Shown here: in pieces, positions 35,765 through 42,990 of the stretch | Numbering within the stretch: the stretch's first letter is position 1 | Layout: the number at the start of each line of letters is the position of its first letter | Notes under the pieces: generated by a model | Databases searched by the model: none | The model's input: only the letters and a program-made list of their open reading frames with translations | Told to the model about the DNA's origin: nothing | Translations under genes and position numbers: made by a program | DNA from: Rhodoferax lithotrophicus | GTDB taxonomy: Bacteria > Pseudomonadota > Gammaproteobacteria > Burkholderiales > Burkholderiaceae_C | Assembly: GCF_019973615.1 (NCBI RefSeq) | Contig: NZ_AP024238.1 | Coordinates: forward strand, 682,001-746,000 | Reading direction: 5' to 3' | DNA: 64,000 nt

Positions 35765-36457
35765 CTATTCCACGACGAGTTGGTAACCCATTCGGATCAC
35801 CGTCTGGATGGGCGAAGAGCCATCGGACAACAAGCCAAATTTCTGGCGAATGCCGCTCACATGCACATCGATGCTTCGGTCAAAACGGCTCAAAGGGCGG
35901 CCCAGACCTTCTTCGCTGAGTTGCTGTTTGCTCACCGTCTCTCCGGCATGGCGCGCCAGCACTTCGAGCAGGCTGAACTCCGTGCTGGTGAGCGCCAGGT
36001 CCTTGCCAGCGCGTTGGGCACGCCGCTTTGCAGGCCATAAGGTCAGCGCGCCCACTGTAATGGGCACACGGGTGTCCTGCTTTTGGGACGGTGCGTTTTG
36101 CGAGCGTTTGAGAATGGCACGCAGCCGCGCAGCGAGTTCGCGCGGTGTGCAAGGCTTGGGGACGTAGTCGTCTGCGCCGAGCTCCAGCCCCATGATGCGG
36201 TCGGTGTCATCCCCTTTGGCGGTGAGCATCAGCACGGGCACAGGGCTGAGGGTGCGGATCTGCGTGAGGACTTGCATGCCATTGATGCCAGGCATCATCA
36301 CGTCGAGCACCACGATGTCCGGAGCGTCACCCAGTACGGCTTTCAGACCGGTATGCCCGTCGGTCGCGGCGCTGACGGAAAACCCGTCACCTTGCAGATA
36401 GTCGCGCAGCAGTTCCAACAATTCACGGTCATCATCAATCAAAAGAACCCGGGGCAT
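35765..36457 (-). CDS. cpxR: OmpR-family response regulator, CpxR-like
   Basis: 230 residues from ATG 36457 (MPRVLLIDDDREL); an upstream ATG at 36490 is possible. Phospho-Asp in IVVLDVMMPGINGM, then GLELGADDYVPKP and the winged helix LSEEGLGRPLSRFDRSIDVHVSGIRQKFG. These stretches follow E. coli CpxR closely. It pairs with the kinase downstream. A CpxR-type box 70 bases upstream suggests autoregulation. Confidence 0.85.
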   Translation of the reverse strand: MPRVLLIDDDRELLELLRDYLQGDGFSVSAATDGHTGLKAVLGDAPDIVVLDVMMPGINGMQVLTQIRTLSPVPVLMLTAKGDDTDRIMGLELGADDYVPKPCTPRELAARLRAILKRSQNAPSQKQDTRVPITVGALTLWPAKRRAQRAGKDLALTSTEFSLLEVLARHAGETVSKQQLSEEGLGRPLSRFDRSIDVHVSGIRQKFGLLSDGSSPIQTVIRMGYQLVVE

Positions 36458-36526
36458 GGCACAGAAGGCATCACAAAAGTGGAGATGCAAGGATAGTAAG
36501 CCAGCACCCGCTTTTACGACATCCCT

Positions 36527-36541
36527 TTTACTCGGATTTAC
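36527..36541. promoter_or_regulatory. CpxR-type box upstream of cpxR
   Basis: TTTAC TCGGA TTTAC, on the minus strand GTAAA-N5-GTAAA, the exact CpxR consensus. It is 70 bases upstream of the cpxR start. A third TTTAC precedes it at 36513. Confidence 0.6.
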
Positions 36542-36611
36542 ACCGTGCGAACCTCGACTGATGCCAGGTGGGACAAGAATTCAGTCACCCCAATTTCACT
36601 ACGGAGTGAGC

Positions 36612-36908
36612 ATGCAGCCAGAAACACCAAACGGATCGGTTTTGATGTGCGTCGGCAGAGGACGCGGGCAGGCCACCTATGCGAATGCGCTGCATCTGCA
36701 ACTGCGGTTGGGCGGCACCTGGGTGACGCAGCGGTACGGCATCTACCGCAAAACGCGTGGAACAGGTGGTCGATTCGGGACGACAACATCCCCCTTGGGA
36801 CCTGCTTCGACATCCTGGAAAAGTCCTGGATATGACTTCGCGCAAGATATTGACACCAACATTGACGAAGCCAGAGTCTGCGGCTTTTACACGGATTTAC
36901 ATCGCTAG
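36612..36908 (+). CDS. Possible small ORF between the CpxR boxes
   Basis: 98 residues, ATG preceded by GGAG with 5-base spacing. No domain, signal peptide or membrane segment is seen, and low-complexity Gly/Thr/Ser-rich stretches occur. It may be real or chance; the frame is not otherwise supported. Confidence 0.2.
   Translation: MQPETPNGSVLMCVGRGRGQATYANALHLQLRLGGTWVTQRYGIYRKTRGTGGRFGTTTSPLGPASTSWKSPGYDFAQDIDTNIDEARVCGFYTDLHR
36886..36900. promoter_or_regulatory. CpxR-type box upstream of the EF-hand gene
   Basis: TTTAC ACGGA TTTAC, identical in spacing and nearly in sequence to the box before cpxR. It is 95 bases upstream of the EF-hand protein start, suggesting control by the same regulator. 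Confidence 0.55.
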
Positions 36909-36994
36909 GGTCTTAACTAATGAATCCCGCTTGTCGATACTGATACCAAGAATCCAAGTGCGTGGATTCTCAAATCCAAACTAAGGAGTTCAGT

Positions 36995-37555
36995 ATGTCT
37001 ATGTCAATCAGTTCCGTGGGGAGCGCCAGTAGCGGCGGAGTCGACACATCCAAGATGGCCACCAAGATGGCCTCCAAGATGATGAGTGAACTCGATCCCA
37101 ACAACACCGGCAAAGTTACCAAGGATCAATTTGTTTCTGCCTTGACTGCCAAAGGCGTGTCCAGTGACGATGCCACAAATATGTACGACTCCATTGACAC
37201 GAAGCAAACCGGAAGCATTGGAAAGTCAGACATTGAAACCGCCATTAAAAGTGGCAACCTGACACCTCCTTCTGGAGGTCCTCGTGGTGCAGGCGGTCCT
37301 GGTGGTGCAGGCGGTCCTGGTGGCGCAGGCGGTCCTGGTGGATCAGGCAAACCGCAGGAGGCAAGCGGTGCGGGTGGAGCCAATGGTGCGAGCAGTTCTT
37401 CCACAACCTATGCTGCCGCCGACACCAACCAGGATGGTGTGGTTTCCAGCGAGGAAGCTGCCGTCTACGCCATCAAGCACCCGTCAGCGTCGAGTACAGA
37501 AAGCAACAAAACCGACCCGTCCAAGTTGGGCAAGAACGTTGATAAGCTGGTCTGA
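36995..37555 (+). CDS. EF-hand protein with Gly-Pro repeat linker
   Basis: 186 residues from ATG 36995, with AAGGAG upstream. Three EF-hand-like calcium loops: DPNNTGKVTKDQ and DTKQTGSIGKSD in the first half and DTNQDGVVSSEE near residue 141. Between them is a linker of repeated GGPGGA units (37269-37345). No classical signal peptide, although the N-terminus is Ser/Met-rich. Calcium binding is inferred; the function is unknown. The CpxR-type box upstream hints at an envelope-stress role. Confidence 0.75.
   Translation: MSMSISSVGSASSGGVDTSKMATKMASKMMSELDPNNTGKVTKDQFVSALTAKGVSSDDATNMYDSIDTKQTGSIGKSDIETAIKSGNLTPPSGGPRGAGGPGGAGGPGGAGGPGGSGKPQEASGAGGANGASSSSTTYAAADTNQDGVVSSEEAAVYAIKHPSASSTESNKTDPSKLGKNVDKLV
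37269..37345 (+). repeat. Short tandem repeat encoding Gly-Pro-rich linker
   Basis: About four units of roughly 18 bases, each encoding GGPGGA-like residues, inside the EF-hand gene. Unit number could vary between strains without breaking the frame. Confidence 0.65.
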
Positions 37556-37711
37556 TCGGGTTCCTGGCCAATAAACGCGGCCTCCTGGATGCCCTTTTTC
37601 AACCCTGGTTTTGAGTTTGATTTCCATCAAAAGTTGCGCAATGAGGGGTGGCGTTCGATCGTCACAAATGGTTACGATACTGATCAGCCATCAACACGAG
37701 AGGCCGGTTCT

Positions 37712-37945
37712 ATGACAAGACACATCGACAACCTTGAACGACTCCTTCATCGCTTTCAGGACTGTTTTGGAGACGATGATGAAATGGTTCTCCAGGTCAA
37801 GCAGGAAATAGAAGCTGAAAGAGCCAAGGAATGCCATCCCCATCGTTGGCGTGTTGGAGCCGTTTACCACTACCCCTCATTGAGGGCCGGCCGATGTGGC
37901 GCAAGTGATGGCCATCCAGTTGGCCGTGCTGGCCGACCTGCTTAA
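37712..37945 (+). CDS. Small hypothetical protein
   Basis: 77 residues from ATG 37712; the frame is open from 37589 but the more protein-like part starts here. Helical N-terminus (IDNLERLLHRFQDCFGDDDEMVLQVKQEIEAERAKE) with heptad-like leucines. I do not recognise the family. Its last bases overlap the convergent EEP gene. Confidence 0.45.
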   Translation: MTRHIDNLERLLHRFQDCFGDDDEMVLQVKQEIEAERAKECHPHRWRVGAVYHYPSLRAGRCGASDGHPVGRAGRPA

Positions 37946-38829
37946 ACCAGCTCAATCCATAGGGGCTGATGGTCTGAGGCCCGGCTGTTCAGGTTGACGG
38001 ACAGTGTCTGAACCCGGGGTACCAAAGACTGGCTGACGAACACATAGTCGCAGGTGATGGGCTCAGGGCCGTAGGTGCGGTCAAACAGCCGGAACGTGGG
38101 CGCATGGGGTGTTTGCCCCAGCACCAAAGGCCAGGCATCCTGCAAATGATCTGCTGCAATATTTGTAGCTGCTTGCGCAGGTATTACGGGCACTATAGGC
38201 CTAAATGGCTGTTGAATGGTGGCGTATTCGGGTGCACCGGGTTCAAAATTGAAGTCACCACACAAAATGGCATGCCGGGTGTGCGTTTTGCTCTGAAAAG
38301 GTGAGTGACTGTGGTCCGCCAGCGGTTGCGCCGCCGCCTGTTCGCAGGCCTGCATGTGCAGCGCTCGCAAGGCTTGGGCCTGGGCCATGCGCTGGCGTGC
38401 GGAATAAAACTCCAGATGGGTGGTCATGATGCGCACTGCGCCCAGCCTGGGGTCGGTCACGGTGACCTCTGTGCACATGCGCGGCATGCTGCGCACGCCC
38501 GCATCGGCAGGCCAGGGCAAGGGGTGGTGCTGCACGCTGGCCACTGGCAGCCGTGTGGCAATCAGATTGCCAAACCGCTGGCGTTGGCCCTGGGCATCAA
38601 ATTCGTCGACCGCTGCGCCAAAAAACACGGTGTAGCCGGGCAGCAGGGCCTGGAGTTGTGCCGGTTGATCACCTGGGTGGCCCGGCATGGTCTCAAAGCC
38701 ACAGGCGATTTCTTGCAGGCACAACACGTCAAAGTCGACCATGGCACGTGCCTCGCTGACGATGCGTTTGAGGTTGACGCGGCCATCCAGGCCGCAGCCC
38801 CATTGGGTGTTCCAGGTGATGAGTTTCAT
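37942..38829 (-). CDS. Endonuclease/exonuclease/phosphatase-family hydrolase
   Basis: 295 residues from ATG 38829 (MKLITWNTQWGCG). EEP-fold motifs: NTQWG, CLQEIACG, AILCGDFNFEPG and ASDHQPLWIEL (terminal SDH). The metal-dependent hydrolase may act on phosphodiesters or phosphoinositol-type substrates. It closes the phoD-ugp operon, 10 bases after ugpE. Residues about 210-221 are encoded by a dispersed repeat (38166-38201). Confidence 0.8.
   Translation of the reverse strand: MKLITWNTQWGCGLDGRVNLKRIVSEARAMVDFDVLCLQEIACGFETMPGHPGDQPAQLQALLPGYTVFFGAAVDEFDAQGQRQRFGNLIATRLPVASVQHHPLPWPADAGVRSMPRMCTEVTVTDPRLGAVRIMTTHLEFYSARQRMAQAQALRALHMQACEQAAAQPLADHSHSPFQSKTHTRHAILCGDFNFEPGAPEYATIQQPFRPIVPVIPAQAATNIAADHLQDAWPLVLGQTPHAPTFRLFDRTYGPEPITCDYVFVSQSLVPRVQTLSVNLNSRASDHQPLWIELV
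38166..38201 (+). repeat. Dispersed repeat, copy F (inside the EEP gene)
   Basis: TAGCTGCTTGCGCAGG ... CACTATAGGCC, 36 bases. On the minus strand it is translated as part of the segment PIVPVIPAQAATNIAADHL, between the EEP core motifs. Confidence 0.65.
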
Positions 38830-38839
38830 GTGATCCACC

Positions 38840-39691
38840 TCATTTGATCCCCGCCCGCATGAAGCTTTGTACAAACTGGCGCTGAAACAGCAAAAAGGCG
38901 ATCAGCAGCGGGGCTGAACTCAGCAGCGTGGCTGCGGTGATGATGGACCAGTCAATACCCTGATCCACCGATGAAAAAATCTGCAAACCCACGGTGAGGG
39001 GGCGTGCATTGACGCTGTTGGTCACGATCAGCGGCCAGAGGAAATTATTCCAGTGAAAGCTCACCGACACCAGCGCAAACGCGGTGTAGACCGGTTTGGC
39101 CAGCGGCACGTAGACCCGCCACAGGGTTTGCAGGGCGCTGGCCCCTTCAACCCGCGCCGCGTCATCCAGCTCTTTGGGGATACTCATGAAGGTCTGGCGC
39201 AGCAAAAAAATGGCAAAGGCCGAGGCAAAGTAAGGCAGGCCGATGGCGGGCAGCGAATCGATCAGGCCCACAGTCGCCATGGTTTTGTAGTTTTCCACCA
39301 GCAAGATGTCGGGCATCACCATCAACTGCACCAGCACCAGGGCAAAAGCCAGGTTGCGGCCCCGGAAGTGGTAGCGGGCAAATGCATAGGCGGCCAAGGT
39401 GGCCAGCAGCAATTGCGCAGCCAAAATCATGGCCACCAGCAAGGTGGTGTTGAAAAAGTAGCGTGCAAACGGCGCGGCCAGCCAGGCACGGCGGAAGTTG
39501 TCCAGCGTCAGCGGGGCCGCAAGCTCCAGCCGGGTGGCGAATTCAGCGGGGTGAAACGCCGTCCACACCGCATACAGCAGCGGCAGCATCCACAACAGGG
39601 CCAGCAGCCAGGCGGCCAGCGTGTCCAGCCAGCCGGGTTCGTTAAAAGCCAGGCGTTGGGGGGCGCTGTGGGTGTTGACCGGTAAGCTCAT
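38840..39691 (-). CDS. ugpE: ABC transporter permease, UgpE-like
   Basis: 283 residues from ATG 39691; the upstream frame overlaps ugpA and is unlikely. Six membrane segments and the permease signature DDAARVEGASALQTLWRVYVPLAKP. ATGA overlap with ugpA. Part of an importer for sn-glycerol 3-phosphate or related phosphodiesters; the exact substrate is inferred from neighbours. Confidence 0.86.
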   Translation of the reverse strand: MSLPVNTHSAPQRLAFNEPGWLDTLAAWLLALLWMLPLLYAVWTAFHPAEFATRLELAAPLTLDNFRRAWLAAPFARYFFNTTLLVAMILAAQLLLATLAAYAFARYHFRGRNLAFALVLVQLMVMPDILLVENYKTMATVGLIDSLPAIGLPYFASAFAIFLLRQTFMSIPKELDDAARVEGASALQTLWRVYVPLAKPVYTAFALVSVSFHWNNFLWPLIVTNSVNARPLTVGLQIFSSVDQGIDWSIITAATLLSSAPLLIAFLLFQRQFVQSFMRAGIK

Positions 39692-40587
39692 TGGTAATGC
39701 ACCTTGCGGTCCAGCACAAAAAACTGCAGCAGGGCCATACCCACCAAGATGCTCACCAGCACCACGGTGATGGCGGCGGCATAGGCCGTGTCCCAAAAGC
39801 TAAAACCGACCTCGTACAAATAAAACAGCAGCAGGGTCGAGGCGTTGTCCGGCCCGCCACGGGTCAGCACAAACAAATGATCCACCATGCGAAAGCCGTT
39901 GATGAAGGCATTCACCAGCACAAACACGGTGGTCGGCATCAGCAGCGGCCACTGCACGCGCCAGAAAAATGTCCAGCGTGAGGCGCCTTCAATGGCCGCC
40001 GCCTCGCGCAGGCTGGGGTTTTGGCTTTGCAGCGCGGCCAGGTAAAAAATCATGAAGAAACCGGCCTCTTTCCACACCGCCACCAGCGTCACTGCGCCCA
40101 GCGCGGTGGACGGGCTGCCCAGCCAGTTGTGTGAAGGCAGGCCCAATGCGGCGCTGATCTGCTCCAGCAAGCCATATTGCGGGGTGTAGAAAAACAGCCA
40201 GATGTTGGCCACCGCAATCATTGGCAGCACGGTGGGTGTGAAATAAGCCATACGCAAAAAGGCCCGGCCCAGCATACGCTCGTTGACCCACAGCGCCATC
40301 ACCAAAGCCAGGCTGATCGACAGCGGAATGGTGACCCCGGCAAACCACAGGTTGTTGCGCATGGCTTTCCAGAACACCGGGTCGGCCACCATCACCGCGT
40401 AGTTGTCCAGCCCGACCCAGACGCTGGCACGAGCGCCTTTGGGGGTGGAAAAGAAGCTGTCCACCAGCGTCGAGACAATCGGCCAATGGGTAAACGCCAG
40501 CAGCAAGACCAGGGCGGGCAGCAGCATCAGCCAGATGGATGCCGTGCCCAGATCATTGGAAGATGCTGCAGGTTTCAAGGGATGCAC
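39688..40587 (-). CDS. ugpA: ABC transporter permease, UgpA-like
   Basis: 299 residues, six membrane segments with EAAAIEGASRWTFFWRVQWPLLMPTTVF as the EAA loop. First segment LLPALVLLLAFTHWPIVSTL. Begins 3 bases after ugpB ends. Pairs with the UgpE-like permease. Confidence 0.86.
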   Translation of the reverse strand: MHPLKPAASSNDLGTASIWLMLLPALVLLLAFTHWPIVSTLVDSFFSTPKGARASVWVGLDNYAVMVADPVFWKAMRNNLWFAGVTIPLSISLALVMALWVNERMLGRAFLRMAYFTPTVLPMIAVANIWLFFYTPQYGLLEQISAALGLPSHNWLGSPSTALGAVTLVAVWKEAGFFMIFYLAALQSQNPSLREAAAIEGASRWTFFWRVQWPLLMPTTVFVLVNAFINGFRMVDHLFVLTRGGPDNASTLLLFYLYEVGFSFWDTAYAAAITVVLVSILVGMALLQFFVLDRKVHYQ

Positions 40588-40590
40588 CGC

Positions 40591-41895
40591 TTATTTGTAG
40601 GCCCGCAAGATGCGGTCAGCCTCCATCTGGGCCTCTTTCATGGCTTGCGCCGGGCTCTTGTTGCCGGTCAGGGCGGCTTGTAAACCGTCATTCAGGGCTT
40701 TGGTGACGCGCTGGTTGTCGTGGGTGGACAGCTCTGCCACCGATGCCGGCAATTGGTCACGCGCCACCAGAGCAGCGGGAAAGTCTTTGCCGTAGGCCTT
40801 CAGGCTCGGGGTGTTGTAGGCGGCTTGTGATACCGCCACGTAGCCGGTGTCGATGCTCCACTGTGCGGCACGCTCGGGCTGGGTGATCCATTGGATGAAC
40901 TCAAACGCCGCCTGTTGCTGCGCCGGGCTGGATTTCTTGAAGATGTAGAAGTTGCCGCCGCCAGTGGGTGAGCCCTTGCGCACGTTGCCCGGAATCATGC
41001 CGACACCAAAGTCAAACTTGGCGTTTTTCTTGATGTTGGTCAGGTTGCCGGTGGTGGTGAAAATGATGGCGGCTTTTTTCTCGAAGAAGTCTTTCGGTGT
41101 GGTGCCCCACTCGACCACGCCCGGTGGGTGAATGCCGGCCTTGCCCAGGTCAACCCAGTATTGCAGTGCTTCAATCACCTTGGGGTCATCAAACTTGACG
41201 GCGGTGCCCGCCTCGTTGGCCAGAAGGGCCCCGTTGGTGGTGGACAGGGTCTGAAACAGCCAGTACGGGAAGCCGCTGGACGGAATCTGCACCCCCCAGG
41301 TGCTGACTTTGCCGCTGGCATCTTTTTGCGTCAGCTTGGTGGCGGCGGCTTTTAACTCGGCCCAGGTGGCGGGGGCTTGGTGGGGGTCAAGACCGGCCTG
41401 CTTGAACAGGTCTTTGTTCCAGTACATAACCACGGTGGAACGCTGGAACGGAATACCCCAGGTTTTGCCGCCGGCCTGGCTGTTTTGCATGAAGGCCGGG
41501 TAGAAGCTGCCCAGCCAGGCCTTGTCTTGCGGCGTTTTGACAAAGTTGTCAAACGGCACCACGGCATCTTCGTCGATCAGGGTGAACATGTCGGTGGACA
41601 GCAGCACCGAGGTCACCGGGGGTGTGCCGGATTTGTGCGCCGTCAGCGCCTTGACGATACTTTCCTGGTAGCTGCCGGCGTAGATCGGCGTGACCTTGAT
41701 GGCGGGGTGCTCCTTCGTGAAGGCGGCGGCAAAGTCGTCAATCGTCTTGGTGATCGGGCCACCCACGGCCACCGGGTAAAAAAACTGCACTTCGACCGGT
41801 GTTTGTGCATGTAATTTGCCTGTAGCGCCCGTTAATAATGCGCAAGCAGCTATTAAATGTGTAGTTGTTAACTGAAGAAAGGTTTGGCGTTTCAT
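40591..41895 (-). CDS. ugpB: ABC transporter substrate-binding protein, UgpB-like
   Basis: 434 residues, periplasmic. The type-1 binding-protein fold (VEVQFFYPVAVGGPITKTIDDFAAAFTKEHPAIKVTPIYAGSYQESIVKAL) fits UgpB. The signal peptide MKRQTFLQLTTTHLIAACALLTGATGKLHAQ has its hydrophobic part encoded by a dispersed repeat (41818-41852), an unusual origin for a signal sequence. Substrate inferred as glycerol 3-phosphate or a phosphodiester. Confidence 0.87.
   Translation of the reverse strand: MKRQTFLQLTTTHLIAACALLTGATGKLHAQTPVEVQFFYPVAVGGPITKTIDDFAAAFTKEHPAIKVTPIYAGSYQESIVKALTAHKSGTPPVTSVLLSTDMFTLIDEDAVVPFDNFVKTPQDKAWLGSFYPAFMQNSQAGGKTWGIPFQRSTVVMYWNKDLFKQAGLDPHQAPATWAELKAAATKLTQKDASGKVSTWGVQIPSSGFPYWLFQTLSTTNGALLANEAGTAVKFDDPKVIEALQYWVDLGKAGIHPPGVVEWGTTPKDFFEKKAAIIFTTTGNLTNIKKNAKFDFGVGMIPGNVRKGSPTGGGNFYIFKKSSPAQQQAAFEFIQWITQPERAAQWSIDTGYVAVSQAAYNTPSLKAYGKDFPAALVARDQLPASVAELSTHDNQRVTKALNDGLQAALTGNKSPAQAMKEAQMEADRILRAYK
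41818..41852 (-). repeat. Dispersed repeat, copy G (in the ugpB signal peptide)
   Basis: On the minus strand TAGCTGCTTGCGCATTA ... GGGCGCTACAGGC, translated about IAACALLTGATGK. A clear family member by its ends and length. Confidence 0.65.
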
Positions 41896-41910
41896 GGTGG
41901 TTTTTCTGGT

Positions 41911-42957
41911 TCAAGAGGGGGTTGATGCAGGGCTGTGGTGGGTGTGAATTCGCTGGCCAGCGGAATCAAAGCCGTGGGCCTCGGCGGGGCTCCAGTGCAG
42001 GCGAACCTGATCACCTGCGGCGGCGTGGTGTTGCCCGTCCAGGCGTACCCGCAGGCTCTGGTTGCCGATGTGGCAGTGCAGCAGCAGGTCGGCCCCGAGG
42101 TATTCCAGGCTTTGCACCACGGCGGGGAGTCCGCCAGGGTGCAGGTGAATCGCCTCCGGGCGCACACCCAGAATGGCGGCATCCAGCGGAATGGCAATCT
42201 CGCTACCGGCGATGCGGCCCTGCTCAAGGGTCAGCAAATTCATCGGCGGGGTGCCGACAAAACGCGCCGCAAAGGTGCTGGCCGGTTGGGTGTACAAGTC
42301 GCGCGGGGTGCCCACTTGCTCGATACGCCCGCGGTTGAGCAGCACCACCTGGTCGGCCATGCTCATGGCCTCGGACTGGTCGTGGGTCACATAGACCACG
42401 GTCAGCCCGAGTTGGCGCTGAATGTCACGCAGCTCGCGGCGCATGTCCTGGCGCAGTTGTGCATCCAGGTTGGATAAGGGCTCGTCCATCAGGCACACCT
42501 TGGCTTGCGCCACCAGTGCACGGCCCAGCGCCACCCGCTGCTGCTGGCCGCCCGAGAGCTGGCTGGGGCGGCGCGCCAGCAGGCTGCTCAGGCCCAGCAG
42601 GGCCGCGGTTTCTTTCAAGCGCCGGGTGATTTCGGCGGCCGGTGTTTTGCGCACCGACAGGCCAAACGTGATGTTGTCGGCCACCGAGAGATGCGGGAAC
42701 AGTGCATAGTTCTGGAACACCATGGCCATGCCGCGCTGGGCCGGTGACACCTGCGTGATGTCGCGCCCATCCATCAGCACCCGCCCGGTGCTGGCCGACT
42801 CCAGCCCGGCCATGATGCGCAAGGTGCTTGACTTGCCACACCCCGAGGGGCCGAGCAGCACACAAAACGTGCCTTGTTCAATCCGCAGGTTGATGGCTTC
42901 CAGTGCGGTGCTGCTGCCCCACGATTTGGAAACCCCCACCAGTTCAATGGCTGACAT
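41911..42957 (-). CDS. ugpC: ABC transporter ATPase, UgpC/MsmX-like
   Basis: 348 residues. Walker A GPSGCGKS, signature LSGGQQQRVALGRAL, Walker B VCLMDEPLSNLD, switch His VYVTHDQSEA, then a C-terminal regulatory (TOBE-like) domain. Powers the UgpAE permeases. It stands 33 bases after phoD and 15 bases before ugpB, so the operon reads phoD-ugpC-B-A-E. Confidence 0.88.
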   Translation of the reverse strand: MSAIELVGVSKSWGSSTALEAINLRIEQGTFCVLLGPSGCGKSSTLRIMAGLESASTGRVLMDGRDITQVSPAQRGMAMVFQNYALFPHLSVADNITFGLSVRKTPAAEITRRLKETAALLGLSSLLARRPSQLSGGQQQRVALGRALVAQAKVCLMDEPLSNLDAQLRQDMRRELRDIQRQLGLTVVYVTHDQSEAMSMADQVVLLNRGRIEQVGTPRDLYTQPASTFAARFVGTPPMNLLTLEQGRIAGSEIAIPLDAAILGVRPEAIHLHPGGLPAVVQSLEYLGADLLLHCHIGNQSLRVRLDGQHHAAAGDQVRLHWSPAEAHGFDSAGQRIHTHHSPASTPS

Positions 42958-42990
42958 GGAGGCGGTTGTGGGTCGTTCTACACGCCTTCA

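Larger units (their letters stand above)
36458..36994. other. Intergenic region with two CpxR-type boxes
   Basis: 537 bases between the cpxR-like gene and the EF-hand gene. The two direct-repeat boxes lie near its ends. A reading frame at 36612-36908 has an SD but no recognisable content (listed separately). No RNA gene or repeat family copy was seen in the middle. Confidence 0.5.
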
